Virus record (IMG/VR): IMGVR_UViG_3300028563_000031
Span: 1 to 45,413 of that record
Length of the DNA stretch: 45,413 nt
From: a virus
Strand: one strand, 5' to 3'
The notes under the pieces are model-generated. The model did not search any database, had not been told where the DNA came from, and saw nothing but the letters and a program-made list of their open reading frames with translations. Both the position numbers and the translations under genes were made by a program. Within the stretch, counting starts at the first letter, position 1. Each line of letters begins with the position of its first letter. Shown here piece by piece: positions 25,216-32,279 of the stretch.

Positions 25216-25561
25216 TTAAATTCTGTGCTTTGCCATCTATTTTAGGGGTGAGCCAATCAACTTTTAACATTTCGAATTCGGGGGGAAATGCAACATATCT
25301 GACCAATCTTTTGCGGCATATCCGGTTTTGATTGACTTTTGCAGCGTCGAGGTCGGTATATGGAAGAAATAAATCAGGGTGCGGTTCCATACTGTCATCG
25401 GGAAGAGCCGGACGTAATCGGCAACGACGAACAACACGAATACCATCAGTTTGACAACGACGTTCCTGCCAGGTAAGATGCTGCATAATAAAAAAGAAAT
25501 CATCAGAATGCCTCAAGGCACGCATACGGGCTAATGCTTCATAACCGTTGATTGTTGTCAT
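25208..25561 (-). CDS. Hypothetical packaging-cluster protein, 117 aa
   Basis: A small Arg-rich protein (EALARMRALRHSDDFFFIMQHLTWQERRCQTDGIRVVRRCRLRPAL) with three cysteines. It sits between terminase and portal. A GTCCTTTA element lies 45 nt upstream, so transcription of the portal-tail module may begin here. No family recognised. Basic charge suggests contact with DNA or RNA, which is inference. Confidence 0.65.
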   Translation of the reverse strand: MTTINGYEALARMRALRHSDDFFFIMQHLTWQERRCQTDGIRVVRRCRLRPALPDDSMEPHPDLFLPYTDLDAAKVNQNRICRKRLVRYVAFPPEFEMLKVDWLTPKIDGKAQNLND

Positions 25562-25606
25562 TCACTCAGCTATTTTATGCTAAGGAAATATATTGAGAGG
25601 AAGGGT

Positions 25607-25614
25607 TAAAGGAC
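25607..25614 (-). promoter_or_regulatory. GTCCTTTA late-module element, copy 2
   Basis: Minus-strand GTCCTTTA 45 nt upstream of the 117-aa gene and overlapping the end of the terminase region. It shares the longer context TTGTCCTTTAACC with the copy before the lysozyme. Confidence 0.6.
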
Positions 25615-25622
25615 AATGATAA

Positions 25623-27557
25623 TTATAAACCAGTAATATGTGCGCTATCCGGAATAGCTTTTGGTTTATATTGTTCACCATATAAACCCCATAATAGGTA
25701 CATTAAAGCTGAAGGTAGTTGCGTAGAAAACCAAACCTGATCTTCATATTCCAGTTTTACTTCGCTGGTTTTGTCAAGTTCAATTCCAAAACCTTTCTCT
25801 CTTTTTAGCGGGCTCATATAAATACAAGAGATTAATTGTTCACACTCATACTGGCAAATTCCTATGCGTGGGGTACGTTTCTCACGTTCACTGAGCAATA
25901 TTTCAAGTAACATAAAATGTTCCCAATAGAATATAGTGCGCTGATCGGAAGGTGTGCAAAGTTCAACCCTCCATCCGAGATCCTCCAGACAACGTTTTAA
26001 AATCGCTATGTCAGTCTTACCTTTTGGGTTATTTGCATATATTTCTTTGCGTTGATTACCGGCACGATCGTAATATATCCGCATGTATTTCTTTTGATGT
26101 GGCCTGAAGAATTCATTTATCTCCAGAGCTAAATCAAAATGTTGCCTGGGAGTCCAGACAAAGAAGTTTTTTAATACTTTGAGGTCATTTCCTTTCTCCT
26201 GGGCGATAACGCAACTCATAAAGTTGCCCGGATCGAATCCCATAAGCAAAGGTTTGCATGTATCGCAGTATTTAAGGTCAGCGCTAGTTCGCTTATATTC
26301 TCCCGCTACGTTTACATCATCAAAACCACCAGGTCCTTTATCATATTTATAACTGTCAGTAAAAATATGTTGCTTTCCAAACCAGGCAAAGAACATTTCT
26401 TTAACCCTGTCAGGCCTTATGCCTAAAATAGACAATAAAAACTTTGAAACGTTACTTTTAGCGCCTTTGAACTGACGTGTAATATAATCATTGCCCAAAA
26501 CAGCCAGATTACTGAAGGATGAACCTTTAATATATGACCATAATCCGGATTCTTCCTTACGTTTTTCGAGTAGAAAAGCCTTCCAACGATTAATAAACCT
26601 TGTTAATCGTAATATTTCGGCCTCCGCAGACTTAATTTTGGTTAATAAACCTGATTTTCTGGCTTCTTCAAGGTCTACTTCAGCATTTAAAAGCTCTCCT
26701 TCAGCTTTTAGAGTACGAAAAGCAATGTATTCAATCAAATCAAGTGCCGATCGGTTAACATTTTCTTCGTAATGCGTCCACCAGTCTTCATCGTTTTCAA
26801 AATTTGGAGTACTTGAGAATCCTGTCATTCCACCGAAATAGTGAGAATGGCCATATATTTCCCTGTCTTCACGTAAAGTTGGAAATACCCGTTCAACAAA
26901 ATCGGTTTCTTTAATGCGTAAAAGTTCGTCAACAAACACATGTACAACGCTTTTACCAATAATACTTTCAGGACGGTCAAGGCTTCCAAATAACAAAACG
27001 GTTCCCCACGCAAATGAAATGGTATGTTTCCATGATCCAACCGGAGTCAACGGCCTTTTAAAATGTTTGGGCGGCTCCTTGCCGTATTCATAATGTATAC
27101 CTCTAGTATAATGCTTACCCAAATATGTAATGATGCCTGGTACAATTGTATCCATGGCAAACGTATAAGTTGGAGCAACCAGCAACATTGTACTCCTGGG
27201 CATATCATAAGTAATGCGAACAATGCGGGGAGCGAACATCTCAGTAGTTTTGCCGGATCCTCGACCAACTTCACCAAGCAAATTTTGAGTGTCTGATAAT
27301 AAAACATGATGCTGAACAACAGTATTATATTTATCAATAAATTCTATATTACTGTTATAAAATCCAGCGACCATGCTCATTGCAAAAACACTCGACCCGG
27401 AGAAGTCAAAAAAACTATCTAAATTTAAGTGAGGAAGTATTGATATGATTAAGGAGAAAGCAACAATGGCGATGAGTAGCAAAGCAAATTTTCTCAGTAA
27501 TTTAAGTCTATAAAGAAAAATATTGCTTTGGCTTCTGGCTAATTGCTTTTTATTCAT
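25623..27557 (-). CDS. terL: Terminase large subunit with an unusual N-terminal membrane-anchor module, 644 aa
   Basis: The ATPase-nuclease that packages DNA. Walker A is GRGSGKTT at 98-105, Walker B is in VVHVFVDELLR around 203-213, and the nuclease acidic residues lie in MGFDPGNFMS (near 415) and MRIYYDRAGN (near 470). Unusually, the first about 70 residues precede the normal start of the domain and contain a basic patch (NKKQLARSQ), a hydrophobic helix at about 23-41 and SFFDFSGSSVFAMSMVAGF. This module recurs at the start of the 337-aa virion protein. A shorter start at M60 or M62 would remove it. It overlaps the upstream gene by 8 nt. Confidence 0.93.
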   Translation of the reverse strand: MNKKQLARSQSNIFLYRLKLLRKFALLLIAIVAFSLIISILPHLNLDSFFDFSGSSVFAMSMVAGFYNSNIEFIDKYNTVVQHHVLLSDTQNLLGEVGRGSGKTTEMFAPRIVRITYDMPRSTMLLVAPTYTFAMDTIVPGIITYLGKHYTRGIHYEYGKEPPKHFKRPLTPVGSWKHTISFAWGTVLLFGSLDRPESIIGKSVVHVFVDELLRIKETDFVERVFPTLREDREIYGHSHYFGGMTGFSSTPNFENDEDWWTHYEENVNRSALDLIEYIAFRTLKAEGELLNAEVDLEEARKSGLLTKIKSAEAEILRLTRFINRWKAFLLEKRKEESGLWSYIKGSSFSNLAVLGNDYITRQFKGAKSNVSKFLLSILGIRPDRVKEMFFAWFGKQHIFTDSYKYDKGPGGFDDVNVAGEYKRTSADLKYCDTCKPLLMGFDPGNFMSCVIAQEKGNDLKVLKNFFVWTPRQHFDLALEINEFFRPHQKKYMRIYYDRAGNQRKEIYANNPKGKTDIAILKRCLEDLGWRVELCTPSDQRTIFYWEHFMLLEILLSEREKRTPRIGICQYECEQLISCIYMSPLKREKGFGIELDKTSEVKLEYEDQVWFSTQLPSALMYLLWGLYGEQYKPKAIPDSAHITGL

Positions 27558-28197
27558 CAGATTCCTCCGTATCTGTAATATTCATACTGAGTGCGGCTTC
27601 TTCTTTTAACTTATCTTTTTGTTCAGTATTGATTGGGTAAGAATCAATGTTTTTGCAGGCATCCTTATATTGTTTTAAACGCTCACCGGCAATACTTTTA
27701 AGGTTGTATTCCTTTTTTCCTCCGAGCATTTTCCATGTTACTTCGGGCGAAAGAACGTGAACAATAGGATGAAGTTTTGTAGTATCAATTTCGTTTTCAT
27801 TAGGATTTTGCCTAAGTCTTGCGGCATCGATAAGACAACGGCGAGCGACTCCAAGGTTATCGGAGACAAGAGCGATATTGCTTAATTCTTCAAGTTTGTC
27901 AGCATAATAATCATTCCAGGCAGAATTCCGGACTGTACTATTGAGATGAAAATAGTTAATTGCCTCCCATATAATTTCACGGGCAGTATTAAAAGCTAAA
28001 TTAAAGTCAGGATATTTTTTAATTAATTCCCTTGCACACCTTGAAACTGAAGGATAACGACGTTGTAATTCAGGTACCCTATCCAATAAAAAGATATAGC
28101 GTTGCAGATCCTCCGCAATAGCATCACTTTTATTCGTAGTTAAAAAGGATTTAACGATATCAGGATGCAAACTTTCGAATCTTTCATGTAAACTCAT
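27550..28197 (-). CDS. Candidate terminase small subunit, 215 aa
   Basis: An all-helical soluble protein whose stop overlaps the TerL start by 8 nt. The region QRRYPSVSRCARELIKKYPDFNLAFNTAREII (about 44-75) reads like a DNA-binding helix-turn-helix as in small terminases, and the C-terminal part is acidic (KEEAALSMNITDTEESDE) as in subunits that contact TerL. No specific family can be named. pac or cos recognition is inferred from position and shape. Confidence 0.68.
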   Translation of the reverse strand: MSLHERFESLHPDIVKSFLTTNKSDAIAEDLQRYIFLLDRVPELQRRYPSVSRCARELIKKYPDFNLAFNTAREIIWEAINYFHLNSTVRNSAWNDYYADKLEELSNIALVSDNLGVARRCLIDAARLRQNPNENEIDTTKLHPIVHVLSPEVTWKMLGGKKEYNLKSIAGERLKQYKDACKNIDSYPINTEQKDKLKEEAALSMNITDTEESDE

Positions 28198-28490
28198 ATT
28201 GAATCGCTTATAGTTTCACCCAGATAATCGGAGATCATAAGGTTTGCCCTCATTTGTCTTTTAAGATTGATGGTTTCAATCTCTGCCTTGGCTGATAGAA
28301 GTTTAATATCTGGTCCCATTGTTGAATTGCCAAGCCGAAAAGCATCAAATAATTCAGAATCTTTGTTGGAGAATTCCATCATTATTTCAGATGGATTATC
28401 AGGATTGAGATAATCGGAAATTTCCTGCATGGTTTTGCCATGTTGAGCCATCTTTATAACTTCATTCAGTATATCAGCATCAAGGTTCAT
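28194..28490 (-). CDS. Small HTH-like packaging-cluster protein, 98 aa
   Basis: Residues about 10-30 (EVIKMAQHGKTMQEISDYLN) look like a helix-turn-helix, followed by a helical region (KLLSAKAEIETINLKRQMRANLM). It overlaps the 215-aa gene by 4 nt. A GTCCTTTA element is 42 nt upstream. A DNA-binding role in packaging, possibly as the small terminase itself with the 215-aa protein as an accessory, is an alternative reading. Confidence 0.65.
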   Translation of the reverse strand: MNLDADILNEVIKMAQHGKTMQEISDYLNPDNPSEIMMEFSNKDSELFDAFRLGNSTMGPDIKLLSAKAEIETINLKRQMRANLMISDYLGETISDSI

Positions 28491-28532
28491 TCAGTATTTT
28501 TGCTGCTAAATAACAACGGTTATGCCTGATAA

Positions 28533-28540
28533 TAAAGGAC
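28533..28540 (-). promoter_or_regulatory. GTCCTTTA late-module element, copy 3
   Basis: Minus-strand GTCCTTTA 42 nt upstream of the 98-aa gene, the first gene of the packaging module. Confidence 0.6.
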
Positions 28541-28605
28541 GATTGATAAAGTAGATTTTAATGGTAATATTTGACTTATTGCTTTTTTCATCATACTTTT
28601 GACCC

Positions 28606-28732
28606 GACGATTTTCAACATTCAAAAGTTTAGGCCTTATTACCCAAAGATAAAGAAGGTCTGGACGCATCAAAGGCCATGCGAAAGCATGGCTGTGGGTG
28701 TTGAAAATCGTCAATTTTCTGTCCAGGCCTTC
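28606..28732. other. Structured intergenic region with mutually exclusive stems
   Basis: Stem A pairs GACGATTTTCAACA (28606-28619) with TGTTGAAAATCGTC (28699-28712), a perfect 14-bp inverted repeat. Stem B pairs GAAGGTCTGGAC (28654-28665) with GTCCAGGCCTTC (28721-28732), 11 Watson-Crick pairs plus one position that is a G-U wobble only in plus-strand RNA. Inside is a hairpin GCCATGC-GAAA-GCATGGC with a GNRA loop on the plus strand. Stems A and B interlock, so the RNA would form a pseudoknot or switch. It could also be a cos/pac site beside the terminase genes. Confidence 0.6.
28620..28644. repeat. Imperfect direct repeat flanking the methyltransferase, copy 1
   Basis: The 25-nt segment ending in GCCTTATTACCC matches 29551-29576 with two substitutions and a 1-nt gap. 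The pair brackets the methyltransferase gene, suggesting the gene was gained or can be lost by recombination between them. Confidence 0.55.
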
Positions 28733-28738
28733 CCTCTT

Positions 28739-29541
28739 TTAAACTAAAGAATAATTCATTGTAAGTACTTCCGTTTTTTTCTTACCGTTTCCGGAGCCTT
28801 TATTGACACTTACTTCCATGTTAAAAGTTTTATTAATCCATTTGTTTCTCTTAGTATATTCAGTAAGTAAATCAGAAGGATAAGAACTTAGTATAAACTT
28901 GCCTTTAACTTCAGATAAAAGTTTTAGAAGGTTTTCAAAATCATCCTTTGAATATCCATCGTAATGGCCACAATCTGAATTATAATAAGGAGGATCACAA
29001 TAAAAAAATGAATCAATACTATCCCTGGAGTTTATAATTCGAAGCGCATCAGTGCATTCAATTTGAACATTCTGCAAACGAATTGCAAAGTCTTCGGTAA
29101 ATGATTCCCGCTTGTTTCTGATCTTCTTTGATGTTGTACATTTTTTGATATCATAACCCCAGGATCCGTCTAGTATTGAACTGAAACTTTGTGCAGCCAA
29201 TGCCCAAACCGCCCATGCTCTTTTAACTTCAGAAAACATGTGCGGATTGTTATAAATAACATCGGCATCTTTGTGCAATCTGCGACTGTGAAGCGAGATC
29301 CTTACTTCCTTCTCCAATCCGACAAAATCGTTCTGGACCACTCGGTAAAAGTTTATTAACTCATTGTTCGTATCGTTTATCACTTCAACCGCTGAAGGAT
29401 CCTTAGCGAAGAAAACGGCTGCTCCTCCAATAAAAGGTTCACAATAAAGTGAGTGTGGAGGAATTAATTCAATAATTCTTGTACATAGTTTTTGTTTTCC
29501 ACCATAATAACTGATTGGTGTTTTGAGGACTTTTTTTTCAT
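28739..29541 (-). CDS. D12-class adenine-N6 DNA methyltransferase (Dam type), start out of frame across an A8 tract
   Basis: Reading upstream of GTG 29383 in the same frame gives VLKTPISYYGGKQKL, then YCEPFIGGAAVFFAK (AdoMet-binding FxGGxA motif), VINDTNNELINFYR, and the catalytic DPPYY in FFYCDPPYYNSD. This is the motif set and order of D12 Dam methyltransferases. The only suitable ATG (29541-29539) is followed by eight A (29538-29531) and is one base out of frame. Nine A would give MKKKVLKTP and a 267-aa protein, the usual Dam length. A product begun at GTG 29383 would lack the cofactor motif. So the gene is phase-OFF, frameshift-dependent, or a homopolymer miscall. Confidence 0.88.
29531..29538 (-). 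repeat. A8 homopolymer after the methyltransferase start codon
   Basis: Eight adenines on the coding strand directly after ATG. One more base restores the frame of a full-length D12 methyltransferase. Such a tract is a typical slipped-strand phase-variation site. Confidence 0.8.
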
Positions 29542-29865
29542 TATAAAAGATTTAAAAGGTTAGTGCCTTATTACCCGTTAAATCAATTATTCAAATATTC
29601 ACTATTTATTTAGCCTCGGAAAAGACAAAACACTGAATAAAGTTATCATATGGAGGTTCTTTGCTGCTGATTTTAGTATTAAACCATTTAATTTCAAATT
29701 TTTGGTTCAAAAAATAAATTTTTCAAAAAATTTGTATCAATTTATTTAGCGCACCGCTGATAATTGGGTTTGTAATACAATGAACTTTCAAAACACAGAT
29801 ATATGACAAGCATTACTTTTTCAATTACTTACACTATAGATTTAATTTGAATTTTTTTTGGTAGT
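29542..29865. other. AT-rich non-coding gap upstream of the methyltransferase
   Basis: I see no credible gene in these 324 bp. They hold one copy of the direct repeat (29551-29576) and a very AT-rich stretch near 29690-29745 with a weak internal complementarity (CAAATT...AATTTG types). It is probably a promoter or leader for the methyltransferase. Confidence 0.45.
29551..29576. repeat. Imperfect direct repeat flanking the methyltransferase, copy 2
   Basis: Partner of 28620-28644. On the minus strand both copies read GGGTAATAAGGC, then a C/T-rich stretch and a short distance to ATGAAAAAA, so they could also be duplicated leader sequences. Confidence 0.55.
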
Positions 29866-30231
29866 TTATTTCGATATAAGTTGTTTCATCAACGATAATT
29901 TAGAAGAGTACTCTTCAATGATATGCATCCAGTCTGCACGTTCATCATCGTTCTTATACTTCTTATTGCTTATTTGAGAACGATATCGAGTAATGCTCTT
30001 ATCTGCATTGATCAAGTCACGCATAAACTTTTCAGGATCAAGTTTGCGCAATTGTTCTAATTCTTTTTCTAACTTATATTCTATTAATAGAGGGTGTTTG
30101 TATAGAAAGGTTTTGTTCTTCTCGTAATGGGATAGTTCGAGAAAGGCAATATGGTTACGTGTATCAGCATTAACAAAGGTCTGTGCAGTTTCATCATTAG
30201 CAGAATCAAGAATCGCGTCTAATCTTACCAT
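29866..30231 (-). CDS. Helical protein, 121 aa, probably the -1 frameshift extension of the upstream gene
   Basis: From ATG 30231 this gives a charged helical protein (EKELEQLRKLDPEKFMRDLI ... EEYSSKLSLMKQLISK). Its frame stays open 5' of that ATG through YPGINWTDINDKEIQLCHLLYEDRVYSYE with no start codon, right into the 3' end of the 247-aa gene and its A9 tract (30341-30349). A -1 slip there would fuse the two into a product near 398 residues. This resembles the G/GT tail-chaperone arrangement of lambda, though it sits in the head region here. Independent initiation at ATG 30231 is the alternative. Confidence 0.7.
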   Translation of the reverse strand: MVRLDAILDSANDETAQTFVNADTRNHIAFLELSHYEKNKTFLYKHPLLIEYKLEKELEQLRKLDPEKFMRDLINADKSITRYRSQISNKKYKNDDERADWMHIIEEYSSKLSLMKQLISK

Positions 30232-30308
30232 TGTTTCGTAAGAATAAACGCGATCTTCATATAGTAAATGACAGAGTTGTATTTCTTTGTCATTAATATC
30301 AGTCCAGT

Positions 30309-31052
30309 TTATACCTGGGTATTCTGTTCTTGGTCCCCGCTTTTTTTTTCTTTACTACCAGGGATAACAGTATCAGTTCCTTTGACCACTTCCTTAACAG
30401 GATCAACTACATCAGTCCCTTTTACTTCTTCCTTAATGGGTTCAGTTGTAGTAGTCCCTTGCCCTTCTTCTATATTATTGGTACTTGCATCAGTTCCTTG
30501 GCCTATGGTATTGAGTTCAGTCATGGTTGATTCTGTTGAACTATCAGGATACCCATTGTCTTGATCCTTTTCAGACTCTAATCCTGATTCAACTTGCTCT
30601 TCTGTTAATGATGCTGCAGTCAATAACAATTCGGCTTTCTTTGCTTTTAAAGCAGCCAAATAAGTATCGCCTTTATTATCTGAAGTTGGCAATAACAACC
30701 CAAATACCAAAGTCTTTAAAACATTGTATTTGTGTTTACCATCAAGATCGATTGCTAATAACTCAGTTTCAAACTCATTTAATTCTCCAACCTTTTTAAG
30801 AGGCACGATAAAGTTGTCTTTATCTTTTGTAAATCCTCTGCCTTCCCAAATGGTACAATCACAAACTGCGCTATTCATTAATTCATAACACATTCTTTCA
30901 TCCAATTCCTTTTTGTTGTATTTACCTGCCAATTCAAGATCAGGTAATAACTTGGAAGCCGGAAAAATCTTTTTATAAAGCTCCTTGTCGGCATCAAACC
31001 ACTTTTCGTCTGTGTGGTTCATTAAAAAATGATTGATTTCTTTGAATTCCAT
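30309..31052 (-). CDS. Late virion-assembly protein, 247 aa, with slippery 3' end
   Basis: The N-terminal 150 residues are soluble and look folded (EINHFLMNHTDEKWFDADKELYKKIFPASK ... YNVLKTLVFGLLLP). From about 165 it becomes low-complexity, with a repeat EEVKGTDVVDPV / EVVKGTDTVIPG, and ends in KEKKSGDQEQNTQV. GAA AAA AAA AGC (30350-30339) contains the heptamer A AAA AAA in the correct phase for -1 slippage. A GTCCTTTA element is 63 nt upstream, so it begins its own module after the virion protein terminator. Scaffold or tail chaperone are possible roles, not shown. Confidence 0.7.
   Translation of the reverse strand: MEFKEINHFLMNHTDEKWFDADKELYKKIFPASKLLPDLELAGKYNKKELDERMCYELMNSAVCDCTIWEGRGFTKDKDNFIVPLKKVGELNEFETELLAIDLDGKHKYNVLKTLVFGLLLPTSDNKGDTYLAALKAKKAELLLTAASLTEEQVESGLESEKDQDNGYPDSSTESTMTELNTIGQGTDASTNNIEEGQGTTTTEPIKEEVKGTDVVDPVKEVVKGTDTVIPGSKEKKSGDQEQNTQV
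30341..30349 (-). promoter_or_regulatory. Putative -1 ribosomal frameshift site (A9)
   Basis: Nine adenines on the coding strand, read GAA AAA AAA AGC in the 247-aa frame, allow tandem -1 slippage. The -1 frame then runs AAG CGG GGA CCA without stops into the 121-aa frame. A G-rich stretch follows at once, but I cannot define a stimulatory structure. Confidence 0.6.
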
Positions 31053-31115
31053 ATCGATAAGATTTAAAGTTAAAATTTAATATTTATTCAAATTAATGGT
31101 TTGGTTTTCAAACCT

Positions 31116-31123
31116 TAAAGGAC
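31116..31123 (-). promoter_or_regulatory. GTCCTTTA late-module element, copy 4
   Basis: Minus-strand GTCCTTTA 63 nt upstream of the 247-aa gene and immediately after the terminator U-tract of the preceding gene. This is the only copy with a longer spacing. Confidence 0.55.
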
Positions 31124-31125
31124 AT

Positions 31126-31155
31126 AAAAAACCCGCCCTGGCAAAAGGCGGGTTT
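31126..31155 (-). terminator. Rho-independent terminator after the 337-aa virion protein
   Basis: AAACCCGCC and GGCGGGTTT form a 9-bp GC-rich stem followed by T6 on the minus strand. It isolates the virion protein from the 247-aa gene. Confidence 0.88.
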
Positions 31156-31180
31156 AAAACTAACTAATCGAAACTAACAC

Positions 31181-32194
31181 CTAATTTCGGGATCCTGCAA
31201 CTTCGACAAATACATATGTTGCACCTCCAAATATTTTAAAGGAAATCTGTTTTCCTGCATTTGCAGTCCAGGTTGCACCACCAATTAGTAAAAATGTAGC
31301 TGAAGCTGCAATTGTACTTGGAAATGCCCCTCCAGATCCTTGAAGTGTAATAATCCTTCCGACATCAGAATCGGATGTTCCTGTTATTGCTGTAATTGCT
31401 TTTGCCGATGTGGCAGCTGTTGTTAATTGATAAACTGGATTAGAGGTAAGCAAAATAGTCGTTGCATCTGCAGCGACGGTTACTGGATCAGCTATTGGCG
31501 TACTACCAACATATTTATTCAGAATATCACCACATTCATTGGCAAAAGTGATTGTTGTGGCTGTTTTGTCTTTATCAGATCCACCATCAAATTTCGTCAT
31601 TCGAAGCGGCTTGCAGGAATTACCACCAATATAATTCTCACTTGTGGCACATATTTGCAAAACAACGTAAAACCCTTTGCCTATTCCAATCTTAAGATAA
31701 TTGAAAATATCTGTTGACATTCCTCCGATAATCAGAGTAATTTCAGTATTTATAACTGCAGCTATTTCACCTTGAGTACCTGACCATTTTAATGAAGGCG
31801 TATCAATAACGGAATCTATATATTTCCATTTTTCGCCCGCTTTTAAAGGAATATTGGCAACTTCGCCATTAATGGCTGCTGGAAATTGTTGTGTATCGTC
31901 CACCTGGGCCTGCTCAATAAACCATAATCGCGCTTTGATCTGCTTACCAATTTTTTGTGTATTATCCGGATCACCGTCAATATTTCCAAATCCACTGACC
32001 ACTCCTGCAGTTATTACACTTCCCGAACCGGCCAGGTCAAAAAAATGATCCATGCTCAAATTACCTGTAATTACTGAGCCAATAACATAAATGGCTAATA
32101 TAACCCCTATCGCAATGGCAAAGTTTTGTATGATTTTCATCCTGGAGCGTAAAACCTTGTTCTGGCTCCAGGCCAATTGTTTTTTATTTTTCAT
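31181..32194 (-). CDS. Mosaic membrane-anchored virion protein, 337 aa
   Basis: Residues 1-71 repeat the terminase N-terminal module: NKKQLAWSQ, a hydrophobic helix at 25-42, then DHFFDLAGSG ... VVSGFGN. Residues about 75-235 are a soluble domain with no family I recognise (KARLWFIEQAQVDD ... FYVVLQICATSENYIGG). Residues about 240-337 (AADATTILLTS ... AITAITGTSDSDVGRIITL ... FVEVAGSRN) match the C-terminal domain of the neighbouring capsid protein. It is flanked by its own terminator on each side. A capsid decoration or tail tube protein is possible; the membrane anchor is odd for either. Confidence 0.78.
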   Translation of the reverse strand: MKNKKQLAWSQNKVLRSRMKIIQNFAIAIGVILAIYVIGSVITGNLSMDHFFDLAGSGSVITAGVVSGFGNIDGDPDNTQKIGKQIKARLWFIEQAQVDDTQQFPAAINGEVANIPLKAGEKWKYIDSVIDTPSLKWSGTQGEIAAVINTEITLIIGGMSTDIFNYLKIGIGKGFYVVLQICATSENYIGGNSCKPLRMTKFDGGSDKDKTATTITFANECGDILNKYVGSTPIADPVTVAADATTILLTSNPVYQLTTAATSAKAITAITGTSDSDVGRIITLQGSGGAFPSTIAASATFLLIGGATWTANAGKQISFKIFGGATYVFVEVAGSRN

Positions 32195-32235
32195 TTACGA
32201 ATTTTTCAGTTGTGAATTTTTATGGATTAAAACTT

Positions 32236-32271
32236 AAAAAAATACCTGGCAATAGGATGCCTATTGCCAGG
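32236..32271 (-). terminator. Rho-independent terminator after the major capsid gene
   Basis: CCTGGCAATAGG and CCTATTGCCAGG form a perfect 12-bp stem with a 3-nt loop, followed on the minus strand by a run of seven T. A strong stop between capsid and the mosaic virion protein would set their relative amounts. Confidence 0.92.
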
Positions 32272-32279
32272 ATTAATGA

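Noticed and set aside
28520-28714. Leftward 64-codon frame MTIFNTHSHAFAW...
   Set aside because: It falls across the inverted repeats and hairpin, and its composition looks like structured non-coding DNA.
28606-28732. Retron-type msr/msd element
   Set aside because: The structure is suggestive, but the only RT has DGR motifs and lies 9 kb away with its own template.
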